From Arsenicibacter rosenii (GTDB lineage Bacteria; Bacteroidota; Bacteroidia; Cytophagales; Spirosomataceae), in contig NZ_MORL01000019.1 of assembly GCF_001870735.1 (NCBI RefSeq), positions 49,344 to 113,343 on the forward strand: a stretch of 64,000 nucleotides of DNA. Direction: 5' to 3'. The notes below the pieces were generated by a model. It searched no databases. It was not told where the DNA came from and was given only the letters and a program-made list of their open reading frames with translations. Below are positions 1 through 8,896 of the stretch, one piece after another. Every line of letters begins with the position of its first letter. Position 1 is the first letter of the stretch. A program made the position numbers and the translations under genes.

Positions 1-1051
1 GGTCGTCGCCGCTGAACGTTTCCCATTCCGTTACCCAGGTGCGGGTCTCCCAAACGGTTTCTTCCCACACGACTTTGTCCGTAAATGTGTTGAGGGCCCG
101 CATCCGCAAATCGAGACCGGCCTTGATTTCGCGCCGGTGTGTCGTAAGTGTCCCGCTGACTTTCTCCATAATCGCCACCTTGGTCGAGTCATTGATCTTT
201 TTCTCGCCAACCTTGTAGGTTTGATTACTATACACCTTGGTCGATGACGACGAGAGGGTTTCGTTAAACGGCGAATAATCGGTTACCTTCATCTGAACTA
301 CCTGATGAACGTTAAAATCTGTATCCACTGCCTGCTGTGGCAGGTATAGCCGGACAAATGTCGAAGGGGTCGGGTTACGTTCGATGTTCCGGAAGATAAG
401 CTGTTCCAGTTCACGGTTGTCGTCGGAGTCGATTTCGCGGGTAGGGCCAATCGGGTCGACAACCACCCGCAGAATGGCAAACGGCAGGGCCTGTGCCGAT
501 TTATCCCGCGAGTCACGATAACCGGGTACCCAGTCTGTAGCTTTATTGTAGTTCAGATACGCCTCTTTGGCGGCTAACCGGTCCCGGATACGCTCCGCGA
601 AGGCGTCTTCGGCCGCCTGATAGCGATCTTCTGCCGCCAGCTGCCGGACTTCATGCTGTTGCGTTGCATACGATGCCGGATAGGTAGCCAGCCATGCCGC
701 ACAGCTATCACACTGATGGGGCGAGCCACTGCGTGCGTTGTCGGTCAGCAACTGTAGCTGCGTGTACCGCTGAAAAACCGGTTCCCACCGGAACGGATTG
801 GCGGGGTCGGGCCGGGCAGACAACTGCCGGATCGCTGCCTGATGCTGGTTATAGGCGCGGACAAACGCTTCCCTGATAATGATATGGGCAAGCCGGTGCC
901 CGCGTTTGAAAGGCCCCTTAGCTTGTTGGAGCCGGAACGCCGCCCGCTGAACCGCAAGGTCATAATTACCCTCCCGGAATGCGGTTTGGCCGCTGCTACA
1001 TGCCGACAGCCAGCCCGCCAGCAGACAAATAAATACAATAAGCCGGAACAT
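1..1051 (-). CDS. Putative lipoprotein of unknown function, 3' end beyond the left edge
   Basis: The minus-strand frame from the ATG at 1051 stays open for 350 codons to the window edge. The N-terminus is a short hydrophobic signal with a lipobox LSAC, which puts the lipidated cysteine at residue 18, so the mature protein should be attached to a membrane facing the periplasm or outside. The next ~60 residues (FREGNYDLAVQRA and on) look helical, like the repeat-rich start of Bacteroidota lipoproteins. A CDSC pair follows near residue 120, and the visible C-terminal part is predicted beta-rich. No catalytic motif is recognised. The stop codon is not in the window. The neighbouring two-component genes are divergent, so a joint operon is excluded. 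Confidence 0.7.
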   Translation of the reverse strand, partial: MFRLIVFICLLAGWLSACSSGQTAFREGNYDLAVQRAAFRLQQAKGPFKRGHRLAHIIIREAFVRAYNQHQAAIRQLSARPDPANPFRWEPVFQRYTQLQLLTDNARSGSPHQCDSCAAWLATYPASYATQQHEVRQLAAEDRYQAAEDAFAERIRDRLAAKEAYLNYNKATDWVPGYRDSRDKSAQALPFAILRVVVDPIGPTREIDSDDNRELEQLIFRNIERNPTPSTFVRLYLPQQAVDTDFNVHQVVQMKVTDYSPFNETLSSSSTKVYSNQTYKVGEKKINDSTKVAIMEKVSGTLTTHRREIKAGLDLRMRALNTFTDKVVWEETVWETRTWVTEWETFSGDD

Positions 1052-1262
1052 AGGGTGGGGAGTAGATTAATGACATAGATGGATGGTTGATTTGTAGCAT
1101 AACGCCTGAGATAAGTTACAATTGTGTGTGTTATGGTAATTTATTGGCAAGCGTTAAGGTAGTATTGACTCACGGAATTCACAGTAGTTTCTGCCAGATT
1201 CACAGTTTCGCCTAAACGATCCGGAAAAACCGCAGACCTTTGAGGTATCAGTAACACTAGTC

Positions 1263-2894
1263 ATGAACCCGATACGCTTTTTTCTGCTTTACCTTATCCT
1301 CCTGCCTGCCGGCCTTCACGCACAGATACCGTGGGGACGTTACTCACAGAGTTTTAAGGAAGGAGCAATGGACAAGCCGGAAACGGTAGCCCTGATCCTG
1401 GCTATTCCAAAGGAAAACAACTCGTTCTGGACGGTAAAGGAAAGCAGTGATCGCTTTACGGAGTTTGCGCGGGATTCGGCCATGACCCGCATTCGTCCGG
1501 AAGGAGCTGTCGCGAGGACCACGTTTGATACGGCACGGGCGCAGTTTTTTCTCCATGGTGTCAATGCCCGTAATGCCGCTGATTACCAGTTTCGGGTAGT
1601 AGAGTATCCGTCGAAGCGGGTAGTAGTTCCCTGGCAGGCTATTACCCGTTTTACCGATGCCGAACTCAGCAAGGTTTCAGGTTTGCCGCAAATGGCTTAT
1701 CTGGGCGGTTATAAAACATCTTTAGGCAAGATGCTGATTGTTGACGTCTGCAGGCGGGCAACCGGCGCTATTGTAGCGACGAATCTCATTGCCCGGGAGT
1801 CGATCCGGCCCGTAGTTACTGGTATCTATGCCTCGCCCGATCTCGATATTTTTCTGCAAAAACTGCAATATCCCTGGGCTAAAACCAGAACCAGCCGGCT
1901 GACGTATTCCCTGGACGGGCTTCGGCTACCGGCCACAAACGATAACCTGGTCTATGTGCTCAAGGCCGACATTTATGCAAAAACGCAGCTGCAATACCGG
2001 TTGTTACACGATGGGCAGGTAATTCGGCCTTGGGGGGATAATGAGTACGACAACAGTTTTATCTGGCTGAACAAGGCTGAACCCGGCACGTACCGGCTTC
2101 AGATCCGGTATACCGCCCAGCCGCAGCACATCACTGAATGTGGGTTTACCGTCGAACCCGCCTGGTATCAGACCATCTGGTTCCGGCTGGCGATGGGAGG
2201 TATCCTGCTGGCCGTTACGGCGCTGATTGTCTTTGTGCTTTTGTTGATCCGGCAACGGGCCAAAACACGGCTGGAAGCCGTCCGGAAGCAAAAGGCAAAA
2301 ATGGAAATGCAGGTACTCTATGCGCAACTGAATCCGCATTTTGTGTTTAACGCGCTCAGTTCGATTCAGGGACTGGTTAACCGGCAGGACCTCAAAGCGG
2401 CTAACGACTATCTGTCTGATTTTGCCCGGCTGATGCGGGAATCGCTTTCTAATGGTAGTAAAGAGGAGGTTCCGCTGGGCAGGGAGTTGCAAATGATGGA
2501 AACCTACCTGAAATTGGAGCAACTCCGGTTTGGGTTTCAATACGCCATTGACGTCGATAAACAGCTGGATGTGTTCGGTAATAACCTGCCGCCTATGCTC
2601 TGGCAGCCGTTGCTGGAAAATGCTGTCAAGCATGGCGTGGCTTCCTTGCAGGAGGCGGGCCGGATTTCAGTTCGCGTTACCCGGCTGGCCGATAATCTGG
2701 TTGTTACGATCACTGATAATGGCAACGGAATACCGAGCCTGGAAAAGACCGGCGGGTATGGGTTGCCGCTAACCCGCAACCGCATCCGGTTGTTAAACGA
2801 AATCAATCCTGAACAACCGATCACACTGACGTTTGCCGTTAACCGGCCAACCGGTACCGAAGCGGTCCTGACCCTTACTCATTGGCTTGCATGA
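1263..2894 (+). CDS. LytS-type sensor histidine kinase with periplasmic sensor region
   Basis: The protein has 543 residues. It starts with a signal-like segment (residues 1-20) and has a periplasmic sensor region of about 280 residues that ends in a Y_Y_Y-like fold (TYRLQIRYTAQ). One transmembrane helix follows at about 306-330, then a short coiled linker and a histidine kinase of the PF06580 family. The phosphoacceptor motif NPHFVFNAL places the histidine at residue 359, and a C-terminal ATPase domain has DNGNGIP and GYGLPLTRNRI. There are no beta-propeller repeats ahead of the Y_Y_Y region, unlike the long SusR-like relatives. It overlaps the next gene by four bases (ATGA), so the two should be translationally coupled. 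The signal sensed is unknown. Confidence 0.9.
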   Translation: MNPIRFFLLYLILLPAGLHAQIPWGRYSQSFKEGAMDKPETVALILAIPKENNSFWTVKESSDRFTEFARDSAMTRIRPEGAVARTTFDTARAQFFLHGVNARNAADYQFRVVEYPSKRVVVPWQAITRFTDAELSKVSGLPQMAYLGGYKTSLGKMLIVDVCRRATGAIVATNLIARESIRPVVTGIYASPDLDIFLQKLQYPWAKTRTSRLTYSLDGLRLPATNDNLVYVLKADIYAKTQLQYRLLHDGQVIRPWGDNEYDNSFIWLNKAEPGTYRLQIRYTAQPQHITECGFTVEPAWYQTIWFRLAMGGILLAVTALIVFVLLLIRQRAKTRLEAVRKQKAKMEMQVLYAQLNPHFVFNALSSIQGLVNRQDLKAANDYLSDFARLMRESLSNGSKEEVPLGRELQMMETYLKLEQLRFGFQYAIDVDKQLDVFGNNLPPMLWQPLLENAVKHGVASLQEAGRISVRVTRLADNLVVTITDNGNGIPSLEKTGGYGLPLTRNRIRLLNEINPEQPITLTFAVNRPTGTEAVLTLTHWLA

Positions 2895-3637
2895 AAGCGA
2901 TTCTGATTGATGATGAACTACCGAACCTGCACAACCTGAAAGCGTTGCTGGAAACCTATTGCCCGCAGGTTGAGGTGTGTGCTATGGCGCAGCATGCCGC
3001 CGGGGGCAAAGCGGCGTTGTATACTCATCAGCCAGATTTGCTTTTTCTGGATATTCAGATGCCGGAACAGGATGGATTTTCGCTGCTGCGTAGCCTGAGC
3101 AGCTATGATTTTGAAGTCATTTTTGTGACCGCCTACGACCAGTATGCCATTCAGGCCATGCGGTTTTCGGCGGTTGATTATCTGTTGAAGCCGGTTAGCA
3201 TCAGCGAATTGCAGGCTGCGGTAGACCGTGCGGCAAAGCAACGTCAGCTAAAGGCGCAGAACCGGCAGGTCGGCTACCTGATGCAGTGGCTGGAAGCACA
3301 ATCGCAGAAGGAAGACCTCCGGATTGCCCTGTCAACGATGCAGGAAACCCGCTTTGTGAAAACGACGGAAATCATCCGTTGCGAGTCGGCCAATAACTAT
3401 ACGACCTTCTGGCTGAGCGACGGTATGACGTTGCTGGTCAGCAAACCGATTTATGAATACGACGATCTGTTGACCCCTTACGGATTCATCCGCTGTCACC
3501 AGTCCCATCTGGTCAATAAAGCATTTATCCGGAGCTGGCAGAAAGAATACGGCGACTTCCTGCAAATGACCGACGGAGCACAGGTGCCTGTGTCGCGTGG
3601 TAAAAAGGAGGCCGTCAAAGCTGCGCTCCGGCTGTAG
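2891..3637 (+). CDS. LytTR-family response regulator
   Basis: This is the partner of the kinase just upstream. An N-terminal receiver domain (residues 1-120) carries the acidic pair IDDE, the phosphorylated aspartate D54 in LDIQMP and the conserved K in LLKPV. The C-terminal half is a LytTR DNA-binding domain (RCESANNYTTFWLSDG, then FIRCHQSHLVN). A TTG nine bases upstream is also in frame, but the ATG at 2891 overlaps the kinase stop as ATGA and begins directly with MKAILIDDE, so it was chosen. LytTR proteins bind direct repeats upstream of target promoters. The DUF4932-like gene 49 bp downstream is a possible target or third operon member. Confidence 0.92.
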   Translation: MKAILIDDELPNLHNLKALLETYCPQVEVCAMAQHAAGGKAALYTHQPDLLFLDIQMPEQDGFSLLRSLSSYDFEVIFVTAYDQYAIQAMRFSAVDYLLKPVSISELQAAVDRAAKQRQLKAQNRQVGYLMQWLEAQSQKEDLRIALSTMQETRFVKTTEIIRCESANNYTTFWLSDGMTLLVSKPIYEYDDLLTPYGFIRCHQSHLVNKAFIRSWQKEYGDFLQMTDGAQVPVSRGKKEAVKAALRL

Positions 3638-3686
3638 CATCGCCCTGTTTTAGTTTTCTCTACAATTTATTAACTCCCTTTTTCTG

Positions 3687-5132
3687 ATGAGATACTTATC
3701 AGCTGTTATGCTTATGCTCTTTTGGAGCGGTTCCGGTGCGATGGGGCAGGGTCTTTCCGGTACGGATTCGCCCGTTCGTTTATCCGAAGCCTATGAGCTG
3801 GCCAATATCATTCTGGCGCTGACCGACTACGGCAAAACCGATCCGTGGGAGGTATCGCAGCAATCGGCCTATTACCGTGAAGTCCGCACCCATTTTGACG
3901 CCTTTACCAACCACCCGCTGCTGGCGAGTGTGAATTATTCGCGGAAGGAGTGGGAAAAGTACCTCAGCTTCCGGACCGACGCCTATGCCTTTGCCTTCGA
4001 CAGTACCGGCCGGCTGGTACGGCAGTTTCCGCTGATGACCAATAAAGGGGTTAACCCGTTTGAGGAGCATGTGGCACAGGTCGAAGCGTTTGCCCGTGTA
4101 TCGGGCTTCCGGCAGTTTTACCGCGCGCATCTGCCTTATTATCAGAACCTGGCAACGGCCTATCTGGCTTCGCAGCATTATCCTGAAATGCGGCAGTTTC
4201 TGGAAACCGAGCTGGGGAAACAAACTGCTGCCGGTACCTATGCCATTGTTATGTCGCCGTTGGTGGGGCGGATGAACTGCCACCGCACCAACGGCGGGGT
4301 TGGTACGGATTTTATCACCCTACCCGGTTTTCTGCTGTCGGGCAAAGCGGTGCAGGAGGCTACGCCGGCCGAAATCGCTTCGGGGACTCACATGTTATTC
4401 ACCGAGCTGGATCATGCCTTTGTTAACCCGCTGACGGAGCAGTACCGGTCACTGGTGCAGACCGGTTTCGACAACCGGTTGTGGGACGCAGGCAGTGGTT
4501 ATGAGCGGGATAGCCTGGCAACGTTTAACGAGTACATGACCTGGGCTGTGTATGACCTGTTTGTGGCGCGTTACTTCCCGTCGGTGCCGTCAACAGTGTG
4601 TACCGACTGGACACTGCAGAATGAAACCCGTGGCTTTTGGGCAAGCGCTTTGTTTACGCAGAAACTGACCTCACTTTACCGGCAACGCAAAGCCGGACAG
4701 ACCCTCCGGGATATTTATCCGGTGTTTATCAAACAGCTTGGCAAGCTGCAACAAACCCTGCGGAAACCGGCGATTAAGGCCTGTAACCTGGCTGATCAAA
4801 CCGTCAGTGACACTACCGCCACTGTTATGATCACCTTTTCTGAACCCATGCACCGGCTGTCGGCACCGGATGTTGTCAGGGTTGCTGAGCATCAGGGGAC
4901 CACAACGCAGGAACGTATCATGCTGACCCGAAAAGCAAATGAGCTCACCTGGTTGCAGAATGGTAGAGCCGTACGTTTCCGGATTCAGTTAGCCGGCGGG
5001 GCGGTTAACCACCTGCTGTTTAATTATCCGTGGAAAACCAGCGTGCCGCTCAGAAGCCGTCAGGGAATTGATTTACCGCCTTATTCGCGTGTCAAAATTA
5101 CCGTGAGGAGTACGTTGCAGGCCCATAGATGA
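3687..5132 (+). CDS. Secreted DUF4932-like protein
   Basis: The protein has 481 residues with an N-terminal signal peptide (about 1-20, ending GAMGQG). The central part resembles the DUF4932 family of Bacteroidota, whose fold is thought to be metalloprotease-like; the recognisable stretch is GRMNCHRTNGGVGTDFI followed by FTELDHAFVNP near residue 240. From memory the family usually has a His-Glu-x-x-His pattern at that place. Here the first histidine position is threonine, so zinc binding may be lost. The last ~100 residues look like a beta-sandwich domain (VMITFSEPMHRLS). It lies 49 bp after the response regulator on the same strand and may share its transcript. Family assignment is moderately sure; enzymatic activity is not. 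Confidence 0.65.
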   Translation: MRYLSAVMLMLFWSGSGAMGQGLSGTDSPVRLSEAYELANIILALTDYGKTDPWEVSQQSAYYREVRTHFDAFTNHPLLASVNYSRKEWEKYLSFRTDAYAFAFDSTGRLVRQFPLMTNKGVNPFEEHVAQVEAFARVSGFRQFYRAHLPYYQNLATAYLASQHYPEMRQFLETELGKQTAAGTYAIVMSPLVGRMNCHRTNGGVGTDFITLPGFLLSGKAVQEATPAEIASGTHMLFTELDHAFVNPLTEQYRSLVQTGFDNRLWDAGSGYERDSLATFNEYMTWAVYDLFVARYFPSVPSTVCTDWTLQNETRGFWASALFTQKLTSLYRQRKAGQTLRDIYPVFIKQLGKLQQTLRKPAIKACNLADQTVSDTTATVMITFSEPMHRLSAPDVVRVAEHQGTTTQERIMLTRKANELTWLQNGRAVRFRIQLAGGAVNHLLFNYPWKTSVPLRSRQGIDLPPYSRVKITVRSTLQAHR

Positions 5133-5142
5133 GGGTATTGAC

Positions 5143-5297
5143 GTTACCTTTTATGCATAATTATGCACAATGTGAATAATGTGGAAAATAATCAGACTAT
5201 TTTTCATTGCATAAACTTTTTACCAATCTCAGGCGTTTTACCACCATACACAGCAACAAAGCCCGTTTTGCCCTCGCAAAGCGGGCTTTGTGTTTTT
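5143..5297 (+). repeat. Copy A of a ~150-bp dispersed repeat ending in a terminator
   Basis: This stretch aligns with 8379-8526 and 8897-9052 over nearly its whole length. Shared blocks are GCATAA near the start, AAAATAAT, a TAAACTTTTT block in the middle, GGCGTTT, CACAGCAACAAAGCCCG, and the hairpin at the end. All three copies have the same orientation. Here it sits between the convergent DUF4932-like and permease genes. Confidence 0.85.
5258..5296 (+). terminator. Terminator hairpin of repeat copy A
   Basis: AAAGCCCG (5258-5265) pairs with CGGGCTTT (5282-5289). The stem extends inward through TTTTGC and GCAAAG with one G-U pair, and GTGTTTTT follows. It can end transcription from the DUF4932-like gene. 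Confidence 0.8.
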
Positions 5298-5319
5298 ACG
5301 AAATAATGTTGCTACGGCC

Positions 5320-7950
5320 TCATTCGCCTTTTAATACATTAGTCGGATTGATCCGGGCCGCCCGGGCTGTCTGAGAGCCGATCATCAGCAAGGCAAACAA
5401 CATCACCAGCAGGGAACCAATGAGCAATTCGCCCCAGCCAATTGGTTTGTGGTACACAAACCGTGGCAGCACCAGCTTGTCAAACAGCAGGTAAGTAACG
5501 GGTAGGGCAATCGCGGCGGCCAGCAGCAGTAACAGGAGAAAATTCTTGCACAGCAAATAAACCAGTCCGGCCTCATCGGCGCCCAGCACTTTCCGGATGC
5601 TGACTTCCTTCAGCCTCGTTTCGATGGTAAAAACGACCATGCCGAACAAACCAAGCGAAGCAATACAGATAGCCAGTACCGCAATAAACCCGATTACTTT
5701 CACCATGATAGCATACCGGCTGTAAGCCGCTTCGATCTGATCCGTATAAAAACGGGCGTTGATCGGGTGAACCTTGTCATATTTTTTCCAGACCTCGTCA
5801 AGCTTCACAAGTGTAGCGGCCATGTCATCGGTAGTCACCTTAAGATTCAGAAAGCCCCACGGCTCACTTCGGGTATAGCGGAACATTACAGGGTCAATTT
5901 TTTGCTCCAGTGTGCCGTAATTGAAGTCTTTCAACACCCCGACAATCGCCAGTTTCTGTCCGTCGACTGTTACAAACTGGCCAATGGCGTTGCGCGGGCT
6001 CTGCCCGCCGATGTTAAACCGCTTCAAGACTTGCTGATTAACAATGACTTCACGCTCCTGGCCTTTTTCCGGGCGTACGGTAAAGTTGGTTCCGGCCAGC
6101 AGCGTATGCTCATGGAGCGGGAGATAATGCTCATCCACCCGGTTTTCCCAAACCAGAGCCGAATCACCGGGCTGGTACTTCATGGTAAACCCGAAGAAAC
6201 TGCCCAGACTGGTCACCATCATCGACTGCGAAATTTGTTTAACTTCCGGAAGTCCGGCCAGGTCCTTTTTCAGAGCTGCCGGATCAGCACCGTACAGTTT
6301 CAGGTTGATAACGTTGTCAGTCGTGAACCCTAAGTCGAAGTGCAGGATCTTTTTGTACTGACTATACCCAACAATAGTCGTTGAGATAAAAATCAGCGAG
6401 AACGTGTACTGGGTAACAATCAGCACCTTGCGTAGTCCGAAGCGTTTGCCCGGGTTAAAGGCGAGCCTGGTCTTCATGGCCGCCAGGGCGTTGATTCCGG
6501 AGAAGAAAACCGCAGGCAGGAACCCGGCCGCCAGACCGATAACTACTGCCAGCCCGATAAAATAAAGCATAGTCCGAACGGATAAGGTAAGGGATACCAT
6601 CTCCGTAATTTCGGGGGTAAGTGACAGAAACTCCTTTCGCAGAAAAATATATAACCCAAAGGCAATCAGCAGGCTGGCTAAGGCAATAATGACAGATTCG
6701 GTCATGAACTGCCCCATAATGTGGCTTCGCCGTGCGCCGATTACTTTTCGTACACTTACTTCGCGTGACCGGCGCAGCGAGCGGGCGACCGAGAGATTGG
6801 TGTAGTTAAAGCAGGCCGACAGAATGACAATGAACGCCAGTCCGCCCAGCCCCCACAACCAGAGCGGATCAACGGTCGGTCCGATGTTATTATTCAGGCC
6901 TTTGCTGAATGTAATCTCGCTGAGAGATTGCAGGGAAACCGTCAGCTTCAGGTCATGCAAGGCTTTGTTTTCTTCGGCACACAGTTTGTCGAGGGCAGGC
7001 TGAACGGCGGCGGGTGTGGTTGTTGGGGGCAAGGTGAGGTATACGTAATTCTGCCAGATGTTATCCCAGTTGTATAAATCCGGTTGTTTTTTCCCGAGCG
7101 TGGCGTCAGCGGAGGCAAATGAAACAAGAACGTCTAAGCGCAGGTGCGATTGATGGGGAACCTCCCTGGCAATGCCGGTTACGGTATACGCCAGGCTGTC
7201 AAAACGAACGGTACGGCCCAGCGCATTGTCATCGCCAAACAGTTTCTTCGCAGTTTGTTCGGTGATAACCAGCGAATAAGGCTCATTCAGCGCTGTTTTC
7301 GGATCACCGGCTACGAGCGGGAAGGAGAAGACCCGGAAAAAGGAATTATCCGCCCATTTGCCTTCAACCGGAATTTTTTTCTCCCCGATCTGTGCATCTC
7401 CCCCGAACCCGCTCCGCAGGATGGTGACATCTTCGATGCCGGGAATTGCGACCCTGATTTGCCGGCCCGCTTTGACCGATGTTGAGGCCAGTTTCATTTC
7501 CGGATTGCCGTGCTCCTGATGGTGGGTAATAATCCGGTAAATCCGGCCTTTTTTCTCGTGGAACTGATCGTAGGCCAGCAGGTCGTTCAGAATCGCTATC
7601 ACCAGGAGGCCAACCGACATGCCAATGGCCAGGCCGGCAATGTTGATAAAAGAAAATAACTTATTCCGCACCAGGTTGCGTCCGGACGATTTGAGATAAC
7701 TGCTGAGCATGATGAAACGGGAAAGAAAAGTAAGCGGTTGAACAGGACGGATGGTATAAGGGCGCAGAAACTTAATCACATCAATGGCATAGATCAATCG
7801 GGCGCGGCGCAGCCCTTTTTCCGTAATGTTACGTTGGAAATACTCGTAAAGGTCGCCTTCAAGATCCTCGGCGAGACGCGGATGGCAATACCATCTCAGA
7901 AAGCTGACGGCCCATTGTGGAGGCGTTTCGTCTTGTCGGGTTCTTTTCAT
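5320..7950 (-). CDS. FtsX-type ABC transporter permease with PadR-associated prefix domain
   Basis: The protein has 876 residues. The first ~75 residues (PPQWAVSFLRWYCHPRLAED and on) form the 'permease prefix' domain found on Bacteroidota permeases encoded next to PadR regulators. Two MacB-type modules follow. Each has a membrane helix, a large periplasmic MacB_PCD domain and a three-helix FtsX domain; the repeated signature RRSREVSVRKVIGA (middle) and TRLKEVSIRKVLGA (C-terminal) marks both halves. Such proteins use ATP hydrolysis by a separate ATPase to move or extract substrates mechanically rather than by classic transport. No ATPase gene is present in the window. The gene starts inside the PadR stop codon (ATGA overlap at 7947-7950), so the two are co-expressed. 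Confidence 0.9.
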   Translation of the reverse strand: MKRTRQDETPPQWAVSFLRWYCHPRLAEDLEGDLYEYFQRNITEKGLRRARLIYAIDVIKFLRPYTIRPVQPLTFLSRFIMLSSYLKSSGRNLVRNKLFSFINIAGLAIGMSVGLLVIAILNDLLAYDQFHEKKGRIYRIITHHQEHGNPEMKLASTSVKAGRQIRVAIPGIEDVTILRSGFGGDAQIGEKKIPVEGKWADNSFFRVFSFPLVAGDPKTALNEPYSLVITEQTAKKLFGDDNALGRTVRFDSLAYTVTGIAREVPHQSHLRLDVLVSFASADATLGKKQPDLYNWDNIWQNYVYLTLPPTTTPAAVQPALDKLCAEENKALHDLKLTVSLQSLSEITFSKGLNNNIGPTVDPLWLWGLGGLAFIVILSACFNYTNLSVARSLRRSREVSVRKVIGARRSHIMGQFMTESVIIALASLLIAFGLYIFLRKEFLSLTPEITEMVSLTLSVRTMLYFIGLAVVIGLAAGFLPAVFFSGINALAAMKTRLAFNPGKRFGLRKVLIVTQYTFSLIFISTTIVGYSQYKKILHFDLGFTTDNVINLKLYGADPAALKKDLAGLPEVKQISQSMMVTSLGSFFGFTMKYQPGDSALVWENRVDEHYLPLHEHTLLAGTNFTVRPEKGQEREVIVNQQVLKRFNIGGQSPRNAIGQFVTVDGQKLAIVGVLKDFNYGTLEQKIDPVMFRYTRSEPWGFLNLKVTTDDMAATLVKLDEVWKKYDKVHPINARFYTDQIEAAYSRYAIMVKVIGFIAVLAICIASLGLFGMVVFTIETRLKEVSIRKVLGADEAGLVYLLCKNFLLLLLLAAAIALPVTYLLFDKLVLPRFVYHKPIGWGELLIGSLLVMLFALLMIGSQTARAARINPTNVLKGE

Positions 7951-8282
7951 GATAATCCTTCCAGATTGAGGCCCGAAATATGCTGCCAGATGGTTTCGCG
8001 GATCTCTCTCGACCGCACCAGCGCCACCTTACCCGCCTGGCTGATTTCGTAAAACCGCTTCCGTTTGCCGCCCCGCGTGGCACTGGCTTCACCCAGATAG
8101 CTTTTCGCTAATCCTTTTTCTTCGAGCCTGTTCAGAACGGCATGTACCACTCCCAGTTTTGCGGCACGGCCGGTGTACCGCTCCAGTTCATCACAAATGG
8201 CCACACTGTACGCATCACGTCCCAGTGCTGCTATGGTTAGTAATACCAGCTCTTCAAACTCACCCAGGTTAGTTCCTTTCAT
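7947..8282 (-). CDS. PadR-family transcriptional regulator
   Basis: This is a 111-residue winged-helix repressor. The N-terminal part (GEFEELVLLTIAALGRDAYSV) and the recognition helix region (GVVHAVLNRLEEKGL) are typical of PadR, followed by GGKRKRFYEISQAG for the wing and the start of the dimerisation helix. The C-terminal helix is short, as in the small PadR subgroup. It is the first gene of a two-gene operon with the permease. PadR proteins usually repress the adjacent membrane protein and themselves, and the palindrome at 8291-8305 just upstream of the start codon is a candidate site for this. Confidence 0.92.
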   Translation of the reverse strand: MKGTNLGEFEELVLLTIAALGRDAYSVAICDELERYTGRAAKLGVVHAVLNRLEEKGLAKSYLGEASATRGGKRKRFYEISQAGKVALVRSREIRETIWQHISGLNLEGLS

Positions 8283-8290
8283 ACGTCATT

Positions 8291-8305
8291 ATATAGTTGC
8301 TATAT
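8291..8305. promoter_or_regulatory. Candidate PadR operator
   Basis: A perfect inverted repeat ATATAG-TTG-CTATAT lies 9 bp upstream of the PadR start codon in an AT-rich promoter region. Position and symmetry fit an autoregulatory site. Binding by this PadR is inference. Confidence 0.45.
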
Positions 8306-8378
8306 TTTCCGTAAATGTATGTATTATATTTATAAATTCTGTATTTGTATGTAAAATGGCTGTTTTTTATAAAAAGTA

Positions 8379-8526
8379 TTACCCTGATGCATAAAAGTGA
8401 ATAATGTGAAAAATAATCGTACAATTTTTCGGGATGTAAACTTTTTGCTGAACACCGGCGTTTAAACATCATACACAGCAACGAAGCCCGTTTTGCCCTC
8501 CGCAAAGCGGGCTTTCTGTTTTTTCT
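8379..8526 (+). repeat. Copy B of the ~150-bp dispersed repeat, with terminator
   Basis: Same element as 5143-5297 and 8897-9052, with a short deletion near its left end. The hairpin is GAAGCCCG (8483-8490) against CGGGCTTT (8508-8515), followed by CTGTTTTTT. It lies between the PadR promoter and the 3' end of the 110-aa orphan gene. Confidence 0.85.
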
Positions 8527-8559
8527 GGTTTAGATCTCCAAAACGCCAGGGCCGTACCC

Positions 8560-8892
8560 CTAATTTACCGGAACCGGATTTTCATCGATCCCCAACCGTG
8601 GCAGGGCTGGGTTGAGCACACGGGGGACAATCCGGATGCGGAAGACTTTTGTACCGGCAATCTCGAAATCGCAGGTGTAAAAGTTACGCTGTTTAACGCC
8701 CCGATAAACAGCCGTGTAGTTTATTTTGAGGGGCCAGTTATTAAGTGTCAGCTCGGTGGTAATGGCATCAACGGCTTTGCGTAGGTTCGAAAAAAAAATC
8801 GTTACCGGCTCCCGTTGACGAATGGTATTTAATGACCCGATATGCTGAATCGTAATCTCGTATATAACTTTTGTGGTGGTTTTGATACGCAT
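8560..8892 (-). CDS. Hypothetical 110-aa protein flanked by two repeat copies
   Basis: The protein has 110 residues from the ATG at 8892 (MRIKTTTKVIYEI) and ends DENPVPVN. The frame stays open further upstream, but that extension lies inside repeat copy C, so the start just outside the repeat was chosen. The composition is basic and beta-rich (KVFRIRIVPRV). No signal peptide, membrane segment or known motif is visible, and I do not recognise the family. It stands alone, with repeat copies on both sides and neighbours of unrelated function. It may be a real small cytoplasmic gene or part of a mobile cassette. Confidence 0.5.
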   Translation of the reverse strand: MRIKTTTKVIYEITIQHIGSLNTIRQREPVTIFFSNLRKAVDAITTELTLNNWPLKINYTAVYRGVKQRNFYTCDFEIAGTKVFRIRIVPRVLNPALPRLGIDENPVPVN

Positions 8893-8896
8893 ATAT

